Source: Aquabacter sp965279295 (lineage in GTDB: Bacteria; Pseudomonadota; Alphaproteobacteria; Rhizobiales; Xanthobacteraceae). Taken from it: 64,000 nucleotides of DNA. Positions within the stretch are counted from its first letter, which is position 1. Every line of letters starts with the position of its first letter. The position numbers and the translations under genes were made by a program. The DNA lies in NCBI GenBank assembly GCA_965279295.1, contig CBDIHQ010000013.1. The stretch is one strand, 5' to 3'. Below, in pieces: positions 22,582-31,291 of this stretch. A model generated the notes under the pieces. That model worked only from the letters and a program-made list of their open reading frames with translations, had not been told where the DNA came from and did not search any database.

Positions 22582-23786
22582 TGGGCGCGGGGCGTTAGCT
22601 TGTTGAACAAGATCATCAGCCCGCCGCACAAGGCGAGGGCGACCAGGAAGCCGTAGCTTCCCACATAGCTTCCGACACGGTCGTGGATGTGTGAGAAAAT
22701 CACCGGGCCGAAGACCACGCCGGTGAAGGTCAGGAACATGGAGGCGCCGGTGACGGCGCTCACCGCACCCGGCGGCGCCTGGCGGGCGACCTCGGAGAGA
22801 TAGACCCCGTTCCAGCCCACCGCCGTCAGCCCCAGCACCAGCAGGATCGCCGAGGTGAGGGGCAGCGGCCAATCCGGCTGCGCGAACGACAGCGCAAACG
22901 CCGAGGCCGCCATGGCAAGAGCCAGGCCGAGCAGGACGACGAGCCCGTCTCCCACCATATCCGCCACCTGCCCCCACAGCACGCGGCCGACCGCGCCGCC
23001 CATCTGCACCGCCGCCAGCAGCGCCCCGGCCTGAACCAGCGAGAAGCCGAGATCCTCCACCAGCAGCACGACAATGAAGGTGATGGCGCACAATTGCATC
23101 GACGAGAAGAAGAAGGAGGAGAGCGACAGCCAGCGCAGCGCCGGGCGCGAGGCCACCAGGCGGATCGCCGACATGGAGAACAGATGGAGCCGCCCGCGGG
23201 TGCGGTGGGCATCGAGCTTTGATCGGCCGAACTGCGACATCGCCGCCAGCAGCAGGCAGGCGCCGCTCACCGAGAGCAGCGCCGCGTGCCAGTTGAAGGC
23301 CAGCGCGATCGGCGGGCCGATCAGCCCCGCCACCATGCCGCCGAGCGGCACCCCGGTCTGCTTGAACGAGAAGATCAGATTGCGCCGCCGCTGCGGCGCA
23401 TGGCGCATCAGCAGTTCGGACGCCGCCGGATTGATGAGGCCATAGGAGAAGCCGGTGACGAGGCTCCCCAGCACGACCGTCCAGACCTCGGCGAGGCTCG
23501 CCAGCGCGCAGCCCGCCCCGGCCAGCAGCATGGCCACCTGCCCCACCCGCACCGGGCCGAACCGCGTCACCAGCCCACCCGCCAGGATCGAGGCGGTCAT
23601 GGCGGCGAGATAGACCAAAGCGATCTGATAGCCCACCGCGCTGGTGGGCATTCCAAGGTCCGGTGCGATCAAGGGGGCGAGGGCGGGAATGACCAGAACC
23701 GAGGTGGTGCCCATCACCTGAACCAGGAGGGTCTCGGCCAACAGCCCGAACAGACCCACGCGCTCCTCATCCCCGCCGTGGGGCAT
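22575..23786 (-). CDS. MFS transporter, CynX/NimT-like
   Basis: A 403-residue major facilitator with about twelve transmembrane helices. ATG 23786 gives MPHGGDEERVGLFGLLAETL followed directly by the first helix; an upstream start at 23903 would add a non-hydrophobic leader of 39 residues. The loop between helices 2 and 3 reads GGLVTRFGPVRVGQ, similar to the G-x-L-x-D-R-x-G signature with Thr for Asp. A second signature half lies near the centre (GRVLWGQVADMVGD). It is divergent from the alpha/beta hydrolase gene across a region with a half-conserved palindrome. Import of a catabolic substrate is the probable role. Confidence 0.85.
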   Translation of the reverse strand: MPHGGDEERVGLFGLLAETLLVQVMGTTSVLVIPALAPLIAPDLGMPTSAVGYQIALVYLAAMTASILAGGLVTRFGPVRVGQVAMLLAGAGCALASLAEVWTVVLGSLVTGFSYGLINPAASELLMRHAPQRRRNLIFSFKQTGVPLGGMVAGLIGPPIALAFNWHAALLSVSGACLLLAAMSQFGRSKLDAHRTRGRLHLFSMSAIRLVASRPALRWLSLSSFFFSSMQLCAITFIVVLLVEDLGFSLVQAGALLAAVQMGGAVGRVLWGQVADMVGDGLVVLLGLALAMAASAFALSFAQPDWPLPLTSAILLVLGLTAVGWNGVYLSEVARQAPPGAVSAVTGASMFLTFTGVVFGPVIFSHIHDRVGSYVGSYGFLVALALCGGLMILFNKLTPRAQR

Positions 23787-24129
23787 TTTCCGGTCGGTAC
23801 CGCTCACGGCTGACGCCGGCGGCAACGAGAGGCGAGCAGTGAGCCGCACGCGGATATGCAGAGGGGCAAGGGCACGAGCCTCAGGGGCGAAGCAGGAGGA
23901 CACCGCGCGGGGCGAAGTCGGACGAGGATGGCTCGGGATTAATGCCCGCCACTCTGGACTTCGACAATAGACGTAAACGCCGATCTATCGGTTGAGCCAT
24001 GCGCCATCCCGTGTCGATCAACCTGTTGGCGAGAGCGAAATCGACTTTTCTCTCCTGGCAATATCTGCAAGATATGGACCTTCAAGGAAAGTCCCCGAAG
24101 GGGATAGAGCAACCGTCCGGGAGGGCGTT
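23787..24129. other. Divergent promoter region between MFS and alpha/beta hydrolase genes
   Basis: This 343-bp stretch has no gene if the hydrolase starts at 24130. A longer hydrolase frame begins at TTG 23992 but has no SD. The region contains the palindrome-like site at 23985-23998. Confidence 0.5.
23985..23998. promoter_or_regulatory. Degenerate copy of the regulon palindrome
   Basis: CTATCGGTTGAGCC matches TTATCGATYGATAA at the left half and centre (TATCGnTTGA) but not at the right end. It lies between two divergent catabolic genes, as do the better copies at 19831, 35437 and 46608. Weak when taken alone. Confidence 0.35.
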
Positions 24130-25053
24130 TTGAGCATCAGTGGTGACCTCGCCTCCGACCCCAAAGCCTTGCCCGGACTGCCGGACGACTTCTGGACCCG
24201 CTTTGAAAGCCGCCGGATTCCGGTCGGCGACATCTCCATTCATGCCGTCACCGGCGGCAAAGGCCCCCCGCTTTTGCTCATCAGCGGCTGGCCCCAGACC
24301 TGGTATGTCTGGCGTTTCATGATGCCGGCACTGGCCGAGCATTACAGCCTCGTGGTGGCCGAACCGCGCGGTCTCGGGCTGTCCGACAAGCCGCAGTCCG
24401 GTTACGATACTGCCATACTTGCCAATGACTTAGTGGGGGTTATGGCCGCCCTGGGACATGAGCGTTTCGCGGTGGTCGGCCACGATGTCGGCATGTGGAT
24501 CGGCTACGCCATGGCGGCCGATCATCCCCAGCGCGTCGCCCGCCTCGCGGTGATGGACGCGAACGTGCCCGGCGTCCTGCCCTCCCCGCCGTTGCTCGGC
24601 GAGGCGGCGCTCAACAAGCGGCTCTGGCACTTCGCCTTCAACCGCCTGGACGGCCTCAACGAACGCATGGTGGAAGGCCGGGAAGAGATCTATTTCGGCG
24701 ACCAGTTCACCGCCAAAGCCGCGACGCCGCAGAGCATTTCCGCCGAGACCGCCGCCATCTACATCGCCCCCATCAAGGCCAGCCGCAACGCCCTGCGCGC
24801 CTCCTTCGAACTCTACCGCTGCGTCGATACCAACATCGCCCTCAACACCGAGCGGAAGAAAATTATGCTGGAAATGCCGGTACTTGCGATCGGCGGCGCG
24901 ATTGGATTGGGCGAGCGTGTGGGCGACCAGATGAAGCTGGTGGCGCGGGATGTGACAACCGTCAGCATCCCCGGCTGCGGCCATTACGTGCCCGAAGAAG
25001 CCCCGGAAGCCTCGCTCAATGCGATCCTTCCGTTCCTCGACGGCTACGCCTGA
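24130..25053 (+). CDS. Alpha/beta hydrolase, epoxide-hydrolase/dehalogenase type
   Basis: A 307-residue alpha/beta-fold hydrolase. TTG 24130 is preferred because GGGAGG lies just before it; the open frame continues to TTG 23992. The oxyanion region is SGWPQTWYVWR, where relatives have HGxP. The nucleophile elbow is VVGHDVGMWIGY, with Asp rather than Ser, which points to epoxide hydrolases and haloacid or fluoroacetate dehalogenases. The cap domain follows, and the catalytic His lies in PGCGHYVPEEAPE near the C-terminus. It is transcribed away from the MFS gene and converges on the CobW gene. The substrate is unknown. Confidence 0.85.
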   Translation: MSISGDLASDPKALPGLPDDFWTRFESRRIPVGDISIHAVTGGKGPPLLLISGWPQTWYVWRFMMPALAEHYSLVVAEPRGLGLSDKPQSGYDTAILANDLVGVMAALGHERFAVVGHDVGMWIGYAMAADHPQRVARLAVMDANVPGVLPSPPLLGEAALNKRLWHFAFNRLDGLNERMVEGREEIYFGDQFTAKAATPQSISAETAAIYIAPIKASRNALRASFELYRCVDTNIALNTERKKIMLEMPVLAIGGAIGLGERVGDQMKLVARDVTTVSIPGCGHYVPEEAPEASLNAILPFLDGYA

Positions 25054-25061
25054 ACGGAGGC

Positions 25062-26135
25062 TCAGACCTGGCCGTGACGCAGCAGCGCGCGCGGCACGGC
25101 CTCGTCCTTCGCCGCCAGCCCCAGCAATGCCAGAAACAGCGCCTCGACCGGCGCGCGCCTGAGGCCGCGGGTGATGAAAACCAGCCGCGTGCTCCGCTCC
25201 TCGGTGGGCCAGTTCATCAGTTCCTCCGGCTGGGCCAAGAGGTGCTGAACCGCATGCACCACAACCGGCCCGGAACAGCCCACCACGTTAACGAAACCCT
25301 TGACGCGCAACAGGTCTGCGCCCCGCAACGCGGCCAGCGCATCCATCGCCCGAGCGAACAGCGGCCACTCGAATGGCGCGTCGAAGGTGAGGGTGAAGGT
25401 CTCATATGCGGCATCGCCGGCCGCCGGGCGGGGCGCGCAGACGAAGGCGGACCGCTCGCGCTCGCCCCTTCCGAACAGGAAGGCCGGATCAGCCAGGACC
25501 TCCCGGGCATCGGCCTGAATGGCCTCGGGATTGAGCGCGGCAAGCCGCCCGCGCACCTCGTCCGCCATGGTGGTCGTGGCGATGTCGGTTTTCGACAGGA
25601 TCAGCCGGTCCGCCAGAACCACCTGCTCGGTCCAGGTGCCGCCGGCGCTCTCTTCGGTGCCCAGAGCCAGCGCCGCATCCACCACCGTTACCAGCCCTTC
25701 GAGGGCGTAATGGGTGAAGACCGTTCGGTCGTTGGTGAAGCTTTGCAGGATCGGCCCCGGCTCGGAAACCCCTGATGTTTCAACCAAAACCCGCTCGAAC
25801 GGCGGCACCGCTCCGGTCTCCTGCTCGGCCGCAAGATTGCGCAGCGCCCGGTGGAGATCGTTCTTGGCGGCGCAGCAGATGCAGCCGTTGCCGATCAGCG
25901 CCACCTCCTGCGAGGAGGTGCGCAGCAGCACATCGTCGATGCCGGCCTCGCCGAATTCATTGACGATCACGGCGGTCCGCGCCGCCCCCGGCTGAGCCAA
26001 AGCGGCGCGGATCAGCGTGGTCTTTCCTGCGCCCAGGAACCCCGTCACCACCGTGACGGGGACACGCCCAGCGCCCGGCCGACGCAGGCGACGGCCGAAC
26101 TGGCCGGCGCCGAACAGAACGGCCGGATTGTTCAT
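25062..26135 (-). CDS. CobW/COG0523-family GTP-binding metallochaperone
   Basis: A 357-residue P-loop GTPase. It has Walker A GFLGAGKTTLI (about residues 32-42), the metal-binding CxCC motif in GNGCICCAAKNDL (about 83-95), a switch region VLVETSGVSEP and a guanine-recognition SKTD (about 187). A CobW C-terminal domain starts near 250. Family members deliver zinc, cobalt or iron to target enzymes in a GTP-dependent manner. The gene lies 2 nt after the LVIVD-propeller gene and is co-transcribed with it. It may load metal into one of the cluster's hydrolases or the cyclase; that link is inference. Confidence 0.9.
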   Translation of the reverse strand: MNNPAVLFGAGQFGRRLRRPGAGRVPVTVVTGFLGAGKTTLIRAALAQPGAARTAVIVNEFGEAGIDDVLLRTSSQEVALIGNGCICCAAKNDLHRALRNLAAEQETGAVPPFERVLVETSGVSEPGPILQSFTNDRTVFTHYALEGLVTVVDAALALGTEESAGGTWTEQVVLADRLILSKTDIATTTMADEVRGRLAALNPEAIQADAREVLADPAFLFGRGERERSAFVCAPRPAAGDAAYETFTLTFDAPFEWPLFARAMDALAALRGADLLRVKGFVNVVGCSGPVVVHAVQHLLAQPEELMNWPTEERSTRLVFITRGLRRAPVEALFLALLGLAAKDEAVPRALLRHGQV

Positions 26136-26137
26136 CC

Positions 26138-27385
26138 TCAGAAGTCCATTTCCAGGATGTAGAGGCCGCCGGTGTGGCGATCGACGGTATAGACGATGCC
26201 GCGCTCGTCCACGAACACGTCGTTGATCTGCACCGCGCCGACCGGCGACAGCTTGGGGGCGGGGGGTACGAAATGTGCGATTTCAACAGGTTGGTACGGA
26301 TTGGAGATATCGTAAGCCCGCAGGCCACCGTTGAAGAAGGTACCGATGATGACCTGATCGGAGAACCAGGAGGTGGGCAGCGGCAGGTTCTCGTGAAGGT
26401 TATGAGCGCCGACGCGCCCGCCCCGGCCGACATAGGCATCGCGCTGCACTGGGGGGCAGGTGGAGATCGGGATTGGATTGGTCTCTTCGCGACCATCGAG
26501 AATCCAGATCATCTTCGGCCAGTCGGCCCCGTCGTCGAGCACGGATTCGTCCGTCACCACGATCAGGCCGCGATCGAACAGCGGCAGCACGGTGTGGGTG
26601 AAACCCCAATAGGGCGGGGAATTGTCCCAGCGCGAAATCGGCTTCGGGCGGCTCTTGTCCGAGATGTCCATGATGAACATGCCGGCGTCGAGATAGCCGA
26701 GATAGCAGCGGTCCGGGCGCTGGGGATAAACGTTGGTGTTATGGGCGCGGAAGCCGAAATCCTGATCCGGCGCGTGGCGCACGGGGGGCGCGTCGGTGTC
26801 GCCCTCGCGGGTGCCGGGCAGCCACCAGCGGCCGACTTCCTCAGGCTTGGACGGGTTCTTCACATCGATGATGCGGTAGAACTGGTCGTCCTTGGGGTTG
26901 CGCGCCGTAAAGTCCGGGGCGCCGGCCGCCATGTGCACATATTCGCCGTCACAGAACCAAAGCTGGTGGACGCCGCGCGAAGTCGGCCCCGAGCAATCCA
27001 GGAATGAGATCGAGCGCGGGTTTTCCGGCACCGAAATGTCAAATAGCTCCATGCCTGCGGGCTTCAGGCCGAACTTCTGGGTCTGGTAGGCCACAGCCAT
27101 GATATCGCCGGTCACTTCCAGCGAATTCGAGCGCATGTGGGCCTGGGGCAGGTCGGTCTGCACCACCATGCGGGGGTTTTTGGGGTCGGTAACGTCGATG
27201 CCGGTGAAATTCTTTGGCGCGCTTTCATGCGCAAGCCAGAGGATACGGCGGCCATCCTTGGCGATCTGGATCGACATGCCTTCGCCCATGCCGCCAAAGC
27301 CGCCCATCTCGTGACGAGCGATGAGCTTGAAGTTACGGATGGCGCCCTGTTCTTCGGCCAGATTAGGTCCCTGGGTCGTCAGCAT
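26138..27385 (-). CDS. LVIVD-repeat beta-propeller protein
   Basis: A 415-residue protein starting at ATG 27385 (MLTTQGPNLAEEQGAIRNFK); the longer upstream frame has no SD. It is built of LVIVD-type blades of the form GMELFDISVPENPRSISF, YRIIDVKNPSKPEEVGRW, GMFIMDISDKSRPKPISRWD and GLRAYDISNPYQPVEIAHF, each with D-[IV]-[ST]-x-P. This predicts a seven-blade propeller. It has no signal peptide. Histidines such as HNTNVYP and WGFTHTVLP could form a metal site, like selenium-binding-protein relatives. It is paired with CobW, which could be its metal donor. The reaction, if any, is unknown. Confidence 0.78.
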   Translation of the reverse strand: MLTTQGPNLAEEQGAIRNFKLIARHEMGGFGGMGEGMSIQIAKDGRRILWLAHESAPKNFTGIDVTDPKNPRMVVQTDLPQAHMRSNSLEVTGDIMAVAYQTQKFGLKPAGMELFDISVPENPRSISFLDCSGPTSRGVHQLWFCDGEYVHMAAGAPDFTARNPKDDQFYRIIDVKNPSKPEEVGRWWLPGTREGDTDAPPVRHAPDQDFGFRAHNTNVYPQRPDRCYLGYLDAGMFIMDISDKSRPKPISRWDNSPPYWGFTHTVLPLFDRGLIVVTDESVLDDGADWPKMIWILDGREETNPIPISTCPPVQRDAYVGRGGRVGAHNLHENLPLPTSWFSDQVIIGTFFNGGLRAYDISNPYQPVEIAHFVPPAPKLSPVGAVQINDVFVDERGIVYTVDRHTGGLYILEMDF

Positions 27386-27615
27386 GCTCGATCCTATCTG
27401 TCGGGGTCTCTTCGGGACCGCCGGCGGGCTTGCGTTGCGTAAAATATCGGGCCGAGCCCGATCTCCCCGGAAGCGACTTCTCTCAAGTCGCGAGCGTTCT
27501 ATCAAGAGTGGTTTGTACGAAATTTTTGACGGGGCCCTCGAAAAAGGTACATTCAGCGATAATGTGCCAATCTCGGCCGCGCTGATCAGGCGCGGCGATA
27601 CCCTACGGAGCCTCC

Positions 27616-28419
27616 ATGGAGCGCGCGAAAGGCAAGGCCCCAAGCGCCCGCAAAGCGCCCGCCCCCGTTATGGCTCTGGTCGAGCCGCCGATGGCGATGG
27701 ACATGGACCTCAAGGCGGAAACCAAGGTGGATGCAAAGACCATCGGGGAAGGCGCCTACACCAAACTGCGCTCGGACCTGATCGCCGGCCGTATCGCACC
27801 GGGCACGCGGTTGCCGTTCCGCCAACTCAGCGCGCGCTACAAGGTGGGCATCGGCCCCCTGCGCGAAGCCTTGGTACGGCTCGCTTCCGAACAGCTCGTC
27901 GCTTTCGAGGGACAGCGCGGCTTCATGGCCGCGCCCTTGTCGCTGGGAGACCTGAAGGATCTCTGCGGGCTGCGCATAGACCTGTCATGCCGGGCGCTGC
28001 GCGAATCCATCGAGCGCGGCGGGGAGGATTGGGAGGACGAAATCCTGGTCGCCATGCACCGCCTGGAACGCAGTCCCCTGCCGACGTCCTTCGACGATGA
28101 CGCCTCGATCGACGAATGGGAAAAGCGCCACGACCGTTTCCACACCAGCCTGATCGCCGCCTGCGGGTCGCGCTGGCTGCTGCATTTCTGCGCCACGCTT
28201 TCCGACCAGTTCCAGCGGTACCGCCGCTTCACGGTGCTGCGCATGGCACAATCCTATTCTCTGTTCGATGCGGTACGCAGCCAGCACCGCACCTTGGCCG
28301 AGGCGGCCCTGGAGCGGCGGGCGGATGATGCCGTCGCAATCCTCAAGACCCATTATGAGGGCAGTCTCGTCAATGTGACGGAGCAGATGGAAAGCTTCGC
28401 CAATCGCAAGCGCGCGTAA
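27616..28419 (+). CDS. GntR-family (FadR-type) transcriptional regulator
   Basis: A 267-residue regulator with an unusual N-terminal extension of about 45 residues rich in Lys, Ala and Pro (MERAKGKAPSARKAPAP). A winged helix-turn-helix follows (about 47-105: AYTKLRSDLIAGRIAPGTRL, ARYKVGIGPLREALVRLASE), then an FCD-type helical effector domain whose metal-ligand residues are plausible in HDRFH and SQHRTL. GGAG at 27605 precedes ATG 27616. It is divergent from the LVIVD-CobW operon and upstream of the ABC operon at 28687, so either could be its target. FCD regulators usually sense organic acids. Confidence 0.88.
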   Translation: MERAKGKAPSARKAPAPVMALVEPPMAMDMDLKAETKVDAKTIGEGAYTKLRSDLIAGRIAPGTRLPFRQLSARYKVGIGPLREALVRLASEQLVAFEGQRGFMAAPLSLGDLKDLCGLRIDLSCRALRESIERGGEDWEDEILVAMHRLERSPLPTSFDDDASIDEWEKRHDRFHTSLIAACGSRWLLHFCATLSDQFQRYRRFTVLRMAQSYSLFDAVRSQHRTLAEAALERRADDAVAILKTHYEGSLVNVTEQMESFANRKRA

Positions 28420-28471
28420 GGGTTTTATGAATCCTGCCTGAGGATGGCCGACAGGTTTTGGAGCAAGCTAA

Positions 28472-28485
28472 TGATCGATCGCTTA
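28472..28485. promoter_or_regulatory. Degenerate regulon palindrome upstream of ABC operon
   Basis: TGATCGATCGCTTA matches 11 of 14 positions of TTATCGATCGATAA. It lies 201 bp before the binding-protein gene and 9 bp upstream of a TTGACA (28495-28500) that could be a -35 box; the GATAAT at 28521 is 20 bp further, longer than ideal. Confidence 0.4.
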
Positions 28486-28626
28486 TTAATGCGGTTGACA
28501 GCGGAAATTCAGAACACGAAGATAATCACAGAACACTGAGCATAATTTCTAACATCCTGCAGAGCGCAAACGCCAGACGCTCTCAAGACCTAAGATCGAC
28601 GAACCGGCTGAAGCGGCGTCGCCTCC

Positions 28627-28670
28627 GGTTCGCCCACGCGTATTCGACCGCCGGTCCACGGCGGCGAACC
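28627..28670. repeat. Inverted repeat in the leader of the ABC operon
   Basis: GGTTCGCC (28627-28634) and GGCGAACC (28663-28670) can pair across 28 nt, with further GC-rich sequence between. The second arm ends 4 nt before the SD AGGGAGG. It could modulate translation of the substrate-binding protein, but no known riboswitch fold is recognised. Confidence 0.35.
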
Positions 28671-28686
28671 CTAAAGGGAGGACACC

Positions 28687-29718
28687 ATGAGGACGTTTCT
28701 CGGGCGATTGGCTCGCCTTGGTCTCATCGTTTCAGGATTGGTCGCGGCAAGCTCCGCCTTCGCGGAACCGGTGAAGATCCGCATCGGCTGGTCCACCATG
28801 CCCGGGCACATGATCCCGGTGCTCTATTCCAATCCCTCGATCCTGAAGCATTACGGCAAGACCTATGTGGTCGAGCCCATTCTGTTCCGCGGCTCCACCC
28901 CGCAGATCACCGCCATGGCGGCCGGCGAGATCGACATGGCGGCTTTCTCGGCCACCGCCCTCGCGCTGGCAGCGACAAACGCCGGTCTCGACGTCAAGGT
29001 GGTCGCGGATATCATCCAGGATGGCGTGGACGGCTCCCATTCCGACTCCATCCTTGTGAAGGCGGATTCGCCCATCAAGACCGTCGAGGACCTCAAGGGC
29101 AAGCGCATCGCCACCAACGCCATCGGCTCCGCCTCCGACACCGGCATGCGGGTGATGCTGCTGAACAAGGGCCTGGTCGATAAGCGGGACTACACCTCCA
29201 TCGAAGTGGCGTTCCCGAACATCCCCGCCATGATCGAGGAAGGCAAAGTGGACGCCGGCCCCGTGCTCCAGCCGATGTATGGGCAGCTCATCAAGAGCGG
29301 CAAGTTCCGCAAGATATTCTCGGTCTCGGACGCTGTAGGCCCCTCCGAACTGGTGTTCCTGGCGGCGCGCAACGACTTCATCCAGAAGAACAAGCAGGCG
29401 GTTCTGGATTTCTTCGAGGACCATGTCACCGCCATGCGCTGGTTCATGGACCCGAAGAACAAGCAGGCCGGCAGCGAGATCATCGGCAAGTTCATGAAGC
29501 AGCCGCCGGAGAACTTCGGCTACATGTTCACCAAGGAGGATTATTTCCGTGATCCCTACCTGGTGCCCAATGTTGCGAACATCCAGACCATGGTGGACGC
29601 CTCGGTAAAGGCCGGCGCGCTGCCCGCAGCTTTCGCGGTGGCCCCCAAATATGTCGACCTGACGTTCATCGAGGAAGCCAAGAAGCGGGTTCAGGCGAAC
29701 GAGGGCAAGAGCCAATGA
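28687..29718 (+). CDS. ABC transporter substrate-binding protein, NMT1/THI5 type
   Basis: A 343-residue periplasmic binding protein. SD AGGGAGG precedes ATG 28687. The signal peptide is MRTFLGRLARLGLIVSGLVA with cleavage likely after AFA near residue 26. The mature part starts EPVKIRIGWSTMPGHMIPVL, and the central segment reads VKADSPIKTVEDLKGKRIA, the standard NMT1 hinge pattern. The binding lobe includes IPAMIEEGKVDAGPVLQPM. The C-terminus is Lys-rich. It is the first gene of a four-gene operon with ATGA-type overlaps. It is not closely alike the 785-1756 protein beyond family level, so a different ligand is likely. Confidence 0.9.
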   Translation: MRTFLGRLARLGLIVSGLVAASSAFAEPVKIRIGWSTMPGHMIPVLYSNPSILKHYGKTYVVEPILFRGSTPQITAMAAGEIDMAAFSATALALAATNAGLDVKVVADIIQDGVDGSHSDSILVKADSPIKTVEDLKGKRIATNAIGSASDTGMRVMLLNKGLVDKRDYTSIEVAFPNIPAMIEEGKVDAGPVLQPMYGQLIKSGKFRKIFSVSDAVGPSELVFLAARNDFIQKNKQAVLDFFEDHVTAMRWFMDPKNKQAGSEIIGKFMKQPPENFGYMFTKEDYFRDPYLVPNVANIQTMVDASVKAGALPAAFAVAPKYVDLTFIEEAKKRVQANEGKSQ

Positions 29719-30536
29719 GCGCATCCCCGCGCGCAACCGTCCCGGCGGCGGAGGGCATCGAAATCCGCGATGTCGTCCACCAATATGGCGGTCGCAATGG
29801 CCAGGGCGGCGTGACCGCCCTGGACCATATCAACCTGCATATCCGCGACAACGAGTTCCACTGCCTGCTGGGCCCATCGGGCTGCGGCAAGAGCACGTTG
29901 CTCTACCTCATCGGCGGCTTCATTCCGGTGCAGCACGGCGTCATCGAGACCGCGCGCGGCAAGGTCACAGGACCCTCCCCCGAGCGGGGCATCGTGTTCC
30001 AGAACTTCGCCCTGTTTCCCTGGAAGACGGTGCTCCAGAACACGCTCTATGGCCTCGAAAAGCTCGGCCTGCCGAAGAAGGAACGGCTCGAGAAGGCCAA
30101 GCACTTCATCGATCTCGTGCATCTCACGGGCTTCGAGAACGCCTATCCCTCCCAGCTCTCCGGCGGCATGCAGCAGCGCGCCGCCATCGCCCGCACCTTA
30201 GCGGTGGACCCCGAAATCCTGCTCATGGATGAGCCGTTCGGCGCGCTCGACGCGCAGACCCGGCGCGTAATGCAGGAAGAATTGCGCTCGATCTTCGAGC
30301 GCACCCGCAAGACCGTGGTGTTCGTTACCCACGACGTGCACGAGGCGGTATTCCTCGCCGATCGCATCTCGATCATGAGCGCGCGGCCGGGCCGCATCCA
30401 GCATGTGCTCGACGTCGCCATCGACCGCTCCGGCGGCGAGGAAGTGATGAAGCGGCCGGAGTTCGTCGAGATCGGCGAGCACATCTGGGGCCTCGTGCGC
30501 GACCAGGCCGTGGCGGCGACGCGGGGAGCCCACTGA
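29715..30536 (+). CDS. ABC transporter ATP-binding protein
   Basis: A 273-residue ATPase with Walker A GPSGCGKST (about residues 53-61), Q-loop FQNFALFPWK, signature LSGGMQQR, Walker B ILLMDEPFGALD and H-loop THD. The start ATG overlaps the stop of the binding-protein gene (ATGA), and its stop overlaps the first permease start by one base. It belongs to the SsuB/TauB group for small organic ions. Together with the two permeases it completes the importer. Confidence 0.92.
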   Translation: MSASPRATVPAAEGIEIRDVVHQYGGRNGQGGVTALDHINLHIRDNEFHCLLGPSGCGKSTLLYLIGGFIPVQHGVIETARGKVTGPSPERGIVFQNFALFPWKTVLQNTLYGLEKLGLPKKERLEKAKHFIDLVHLTGFENAYPSQLSGGMQQRAAIARTLAVDPEILLMDEPFGALDAQTRRVMQEELRSIFERTRKTVVFVTHDVHEAVFLADRISIMSARPGRIQHVLDVAIDRSGGEEVMKRPEFVEIGEHIWGLVRDQAVAATRGAH

Positions 30537-31291
30537 TGGGCAGCGTCCTCAACACGATCTGGCGCTATACGCCGCTGCTGATCTGCCTTGCCATATGGGA
30601 GCTGCTGGCGACCACCGGGCCGCTCGCCAATCAGCTTCTGCCCGACGTGAAGGCGGTGGCGTCCGCCCTTTGGGAGCTGATCAAGGACGGCGAGATCATC
30701 CAGCACGGCGCCCGTTCACTGTATCGCGCGACACTGGGCTTCGCACTCGCCGTGACCATCGGCTCGGCCGCCGGCCTGCTCATGGCAAGCTTCCGGCCGG
30801 TGCGGCTGCTGGTGAACCCCATCGTCCAGATCTTCTATCCCATGCCGAAATCGGCGTTGATCCCTGTCATGATGATCTGGTTCGGCCTTGGCGATATGTC
30901 CAAGATCGTTCTGATCTTCATCGGCTGCCTGCTTCCGGTGATCATCTCGTCCTACAATGGCGCACGCGGCGTGAACCCGTTCCTCCTCTGGTCGGCCCGC
31001 AGCCTTGGCGCCTCCGCCGCCTCGACGCTGGTGCAGATCACCCTGCCCGCCGCCATGCCGGAAATCCTGAACGGCATCCGCACCGCGCTGGCTTTTGCCT
31101 TCATCCTCATGGTGTCGTCGGAGTTCGTCATCGCCAAGGACGGCTTCGGCTATCTCATCAGCCAACTCGGCGACGGCGGCGCCTATGCCTCCATGTTCGC
31201 GGTCATTCTGGTGGTCGCCGCCGTGGGCTTTACCGCCGACCGCCTCTATGGGGCGTTCGTGCGCTATCAACTGCGCTGGAGGGAGCCATGA
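30536..31291 (+). CDS. ABC transporter permease (first)
   Basis: A 251-residue inner-membrane permease with about six transmembrane helices. ATG 30536 shares its A with the stop of the ATPase gene. The EAA loop is visible in LLWSARSLGASAASTLVQIT (near 150-170). It is the first of two non-identical permeases in this operon, so the channel is likely a heterodimer. A longer frame starting inside it at 30595 belongs to the next gene and is not real at its 5' part. Confidence 0.9.
   Translation: MGSVLNTIWRYTPLLICLAIWELLATTGPLANQLLPDVKAVASALWELIKDGEIIQHGARSLYRATLGFALAVTIGSAAGLLMASFRPVRLLVNPIVQIFYPMPKSALIPVMMIWFGLGDMSKIVLIFIGCLLPVIISSYNGARGVNPFLLWSARSLGASAASTLVQITLPAAMPEILNGIRTALAFAFILMVSSEFVIAKDGFGYLISQLGDGGAYASMFAVILVVAAVGFTADRLYGAFVRYQLRWREP

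Noticed and set aside
28495..28526. TTGACA / GATAAT as a sigma-70 promoter
   Set aside because: The spacing is 20 bp, longer than the usual 16-18; it is mentioned under the nearby operator but not annotated as a promoter.
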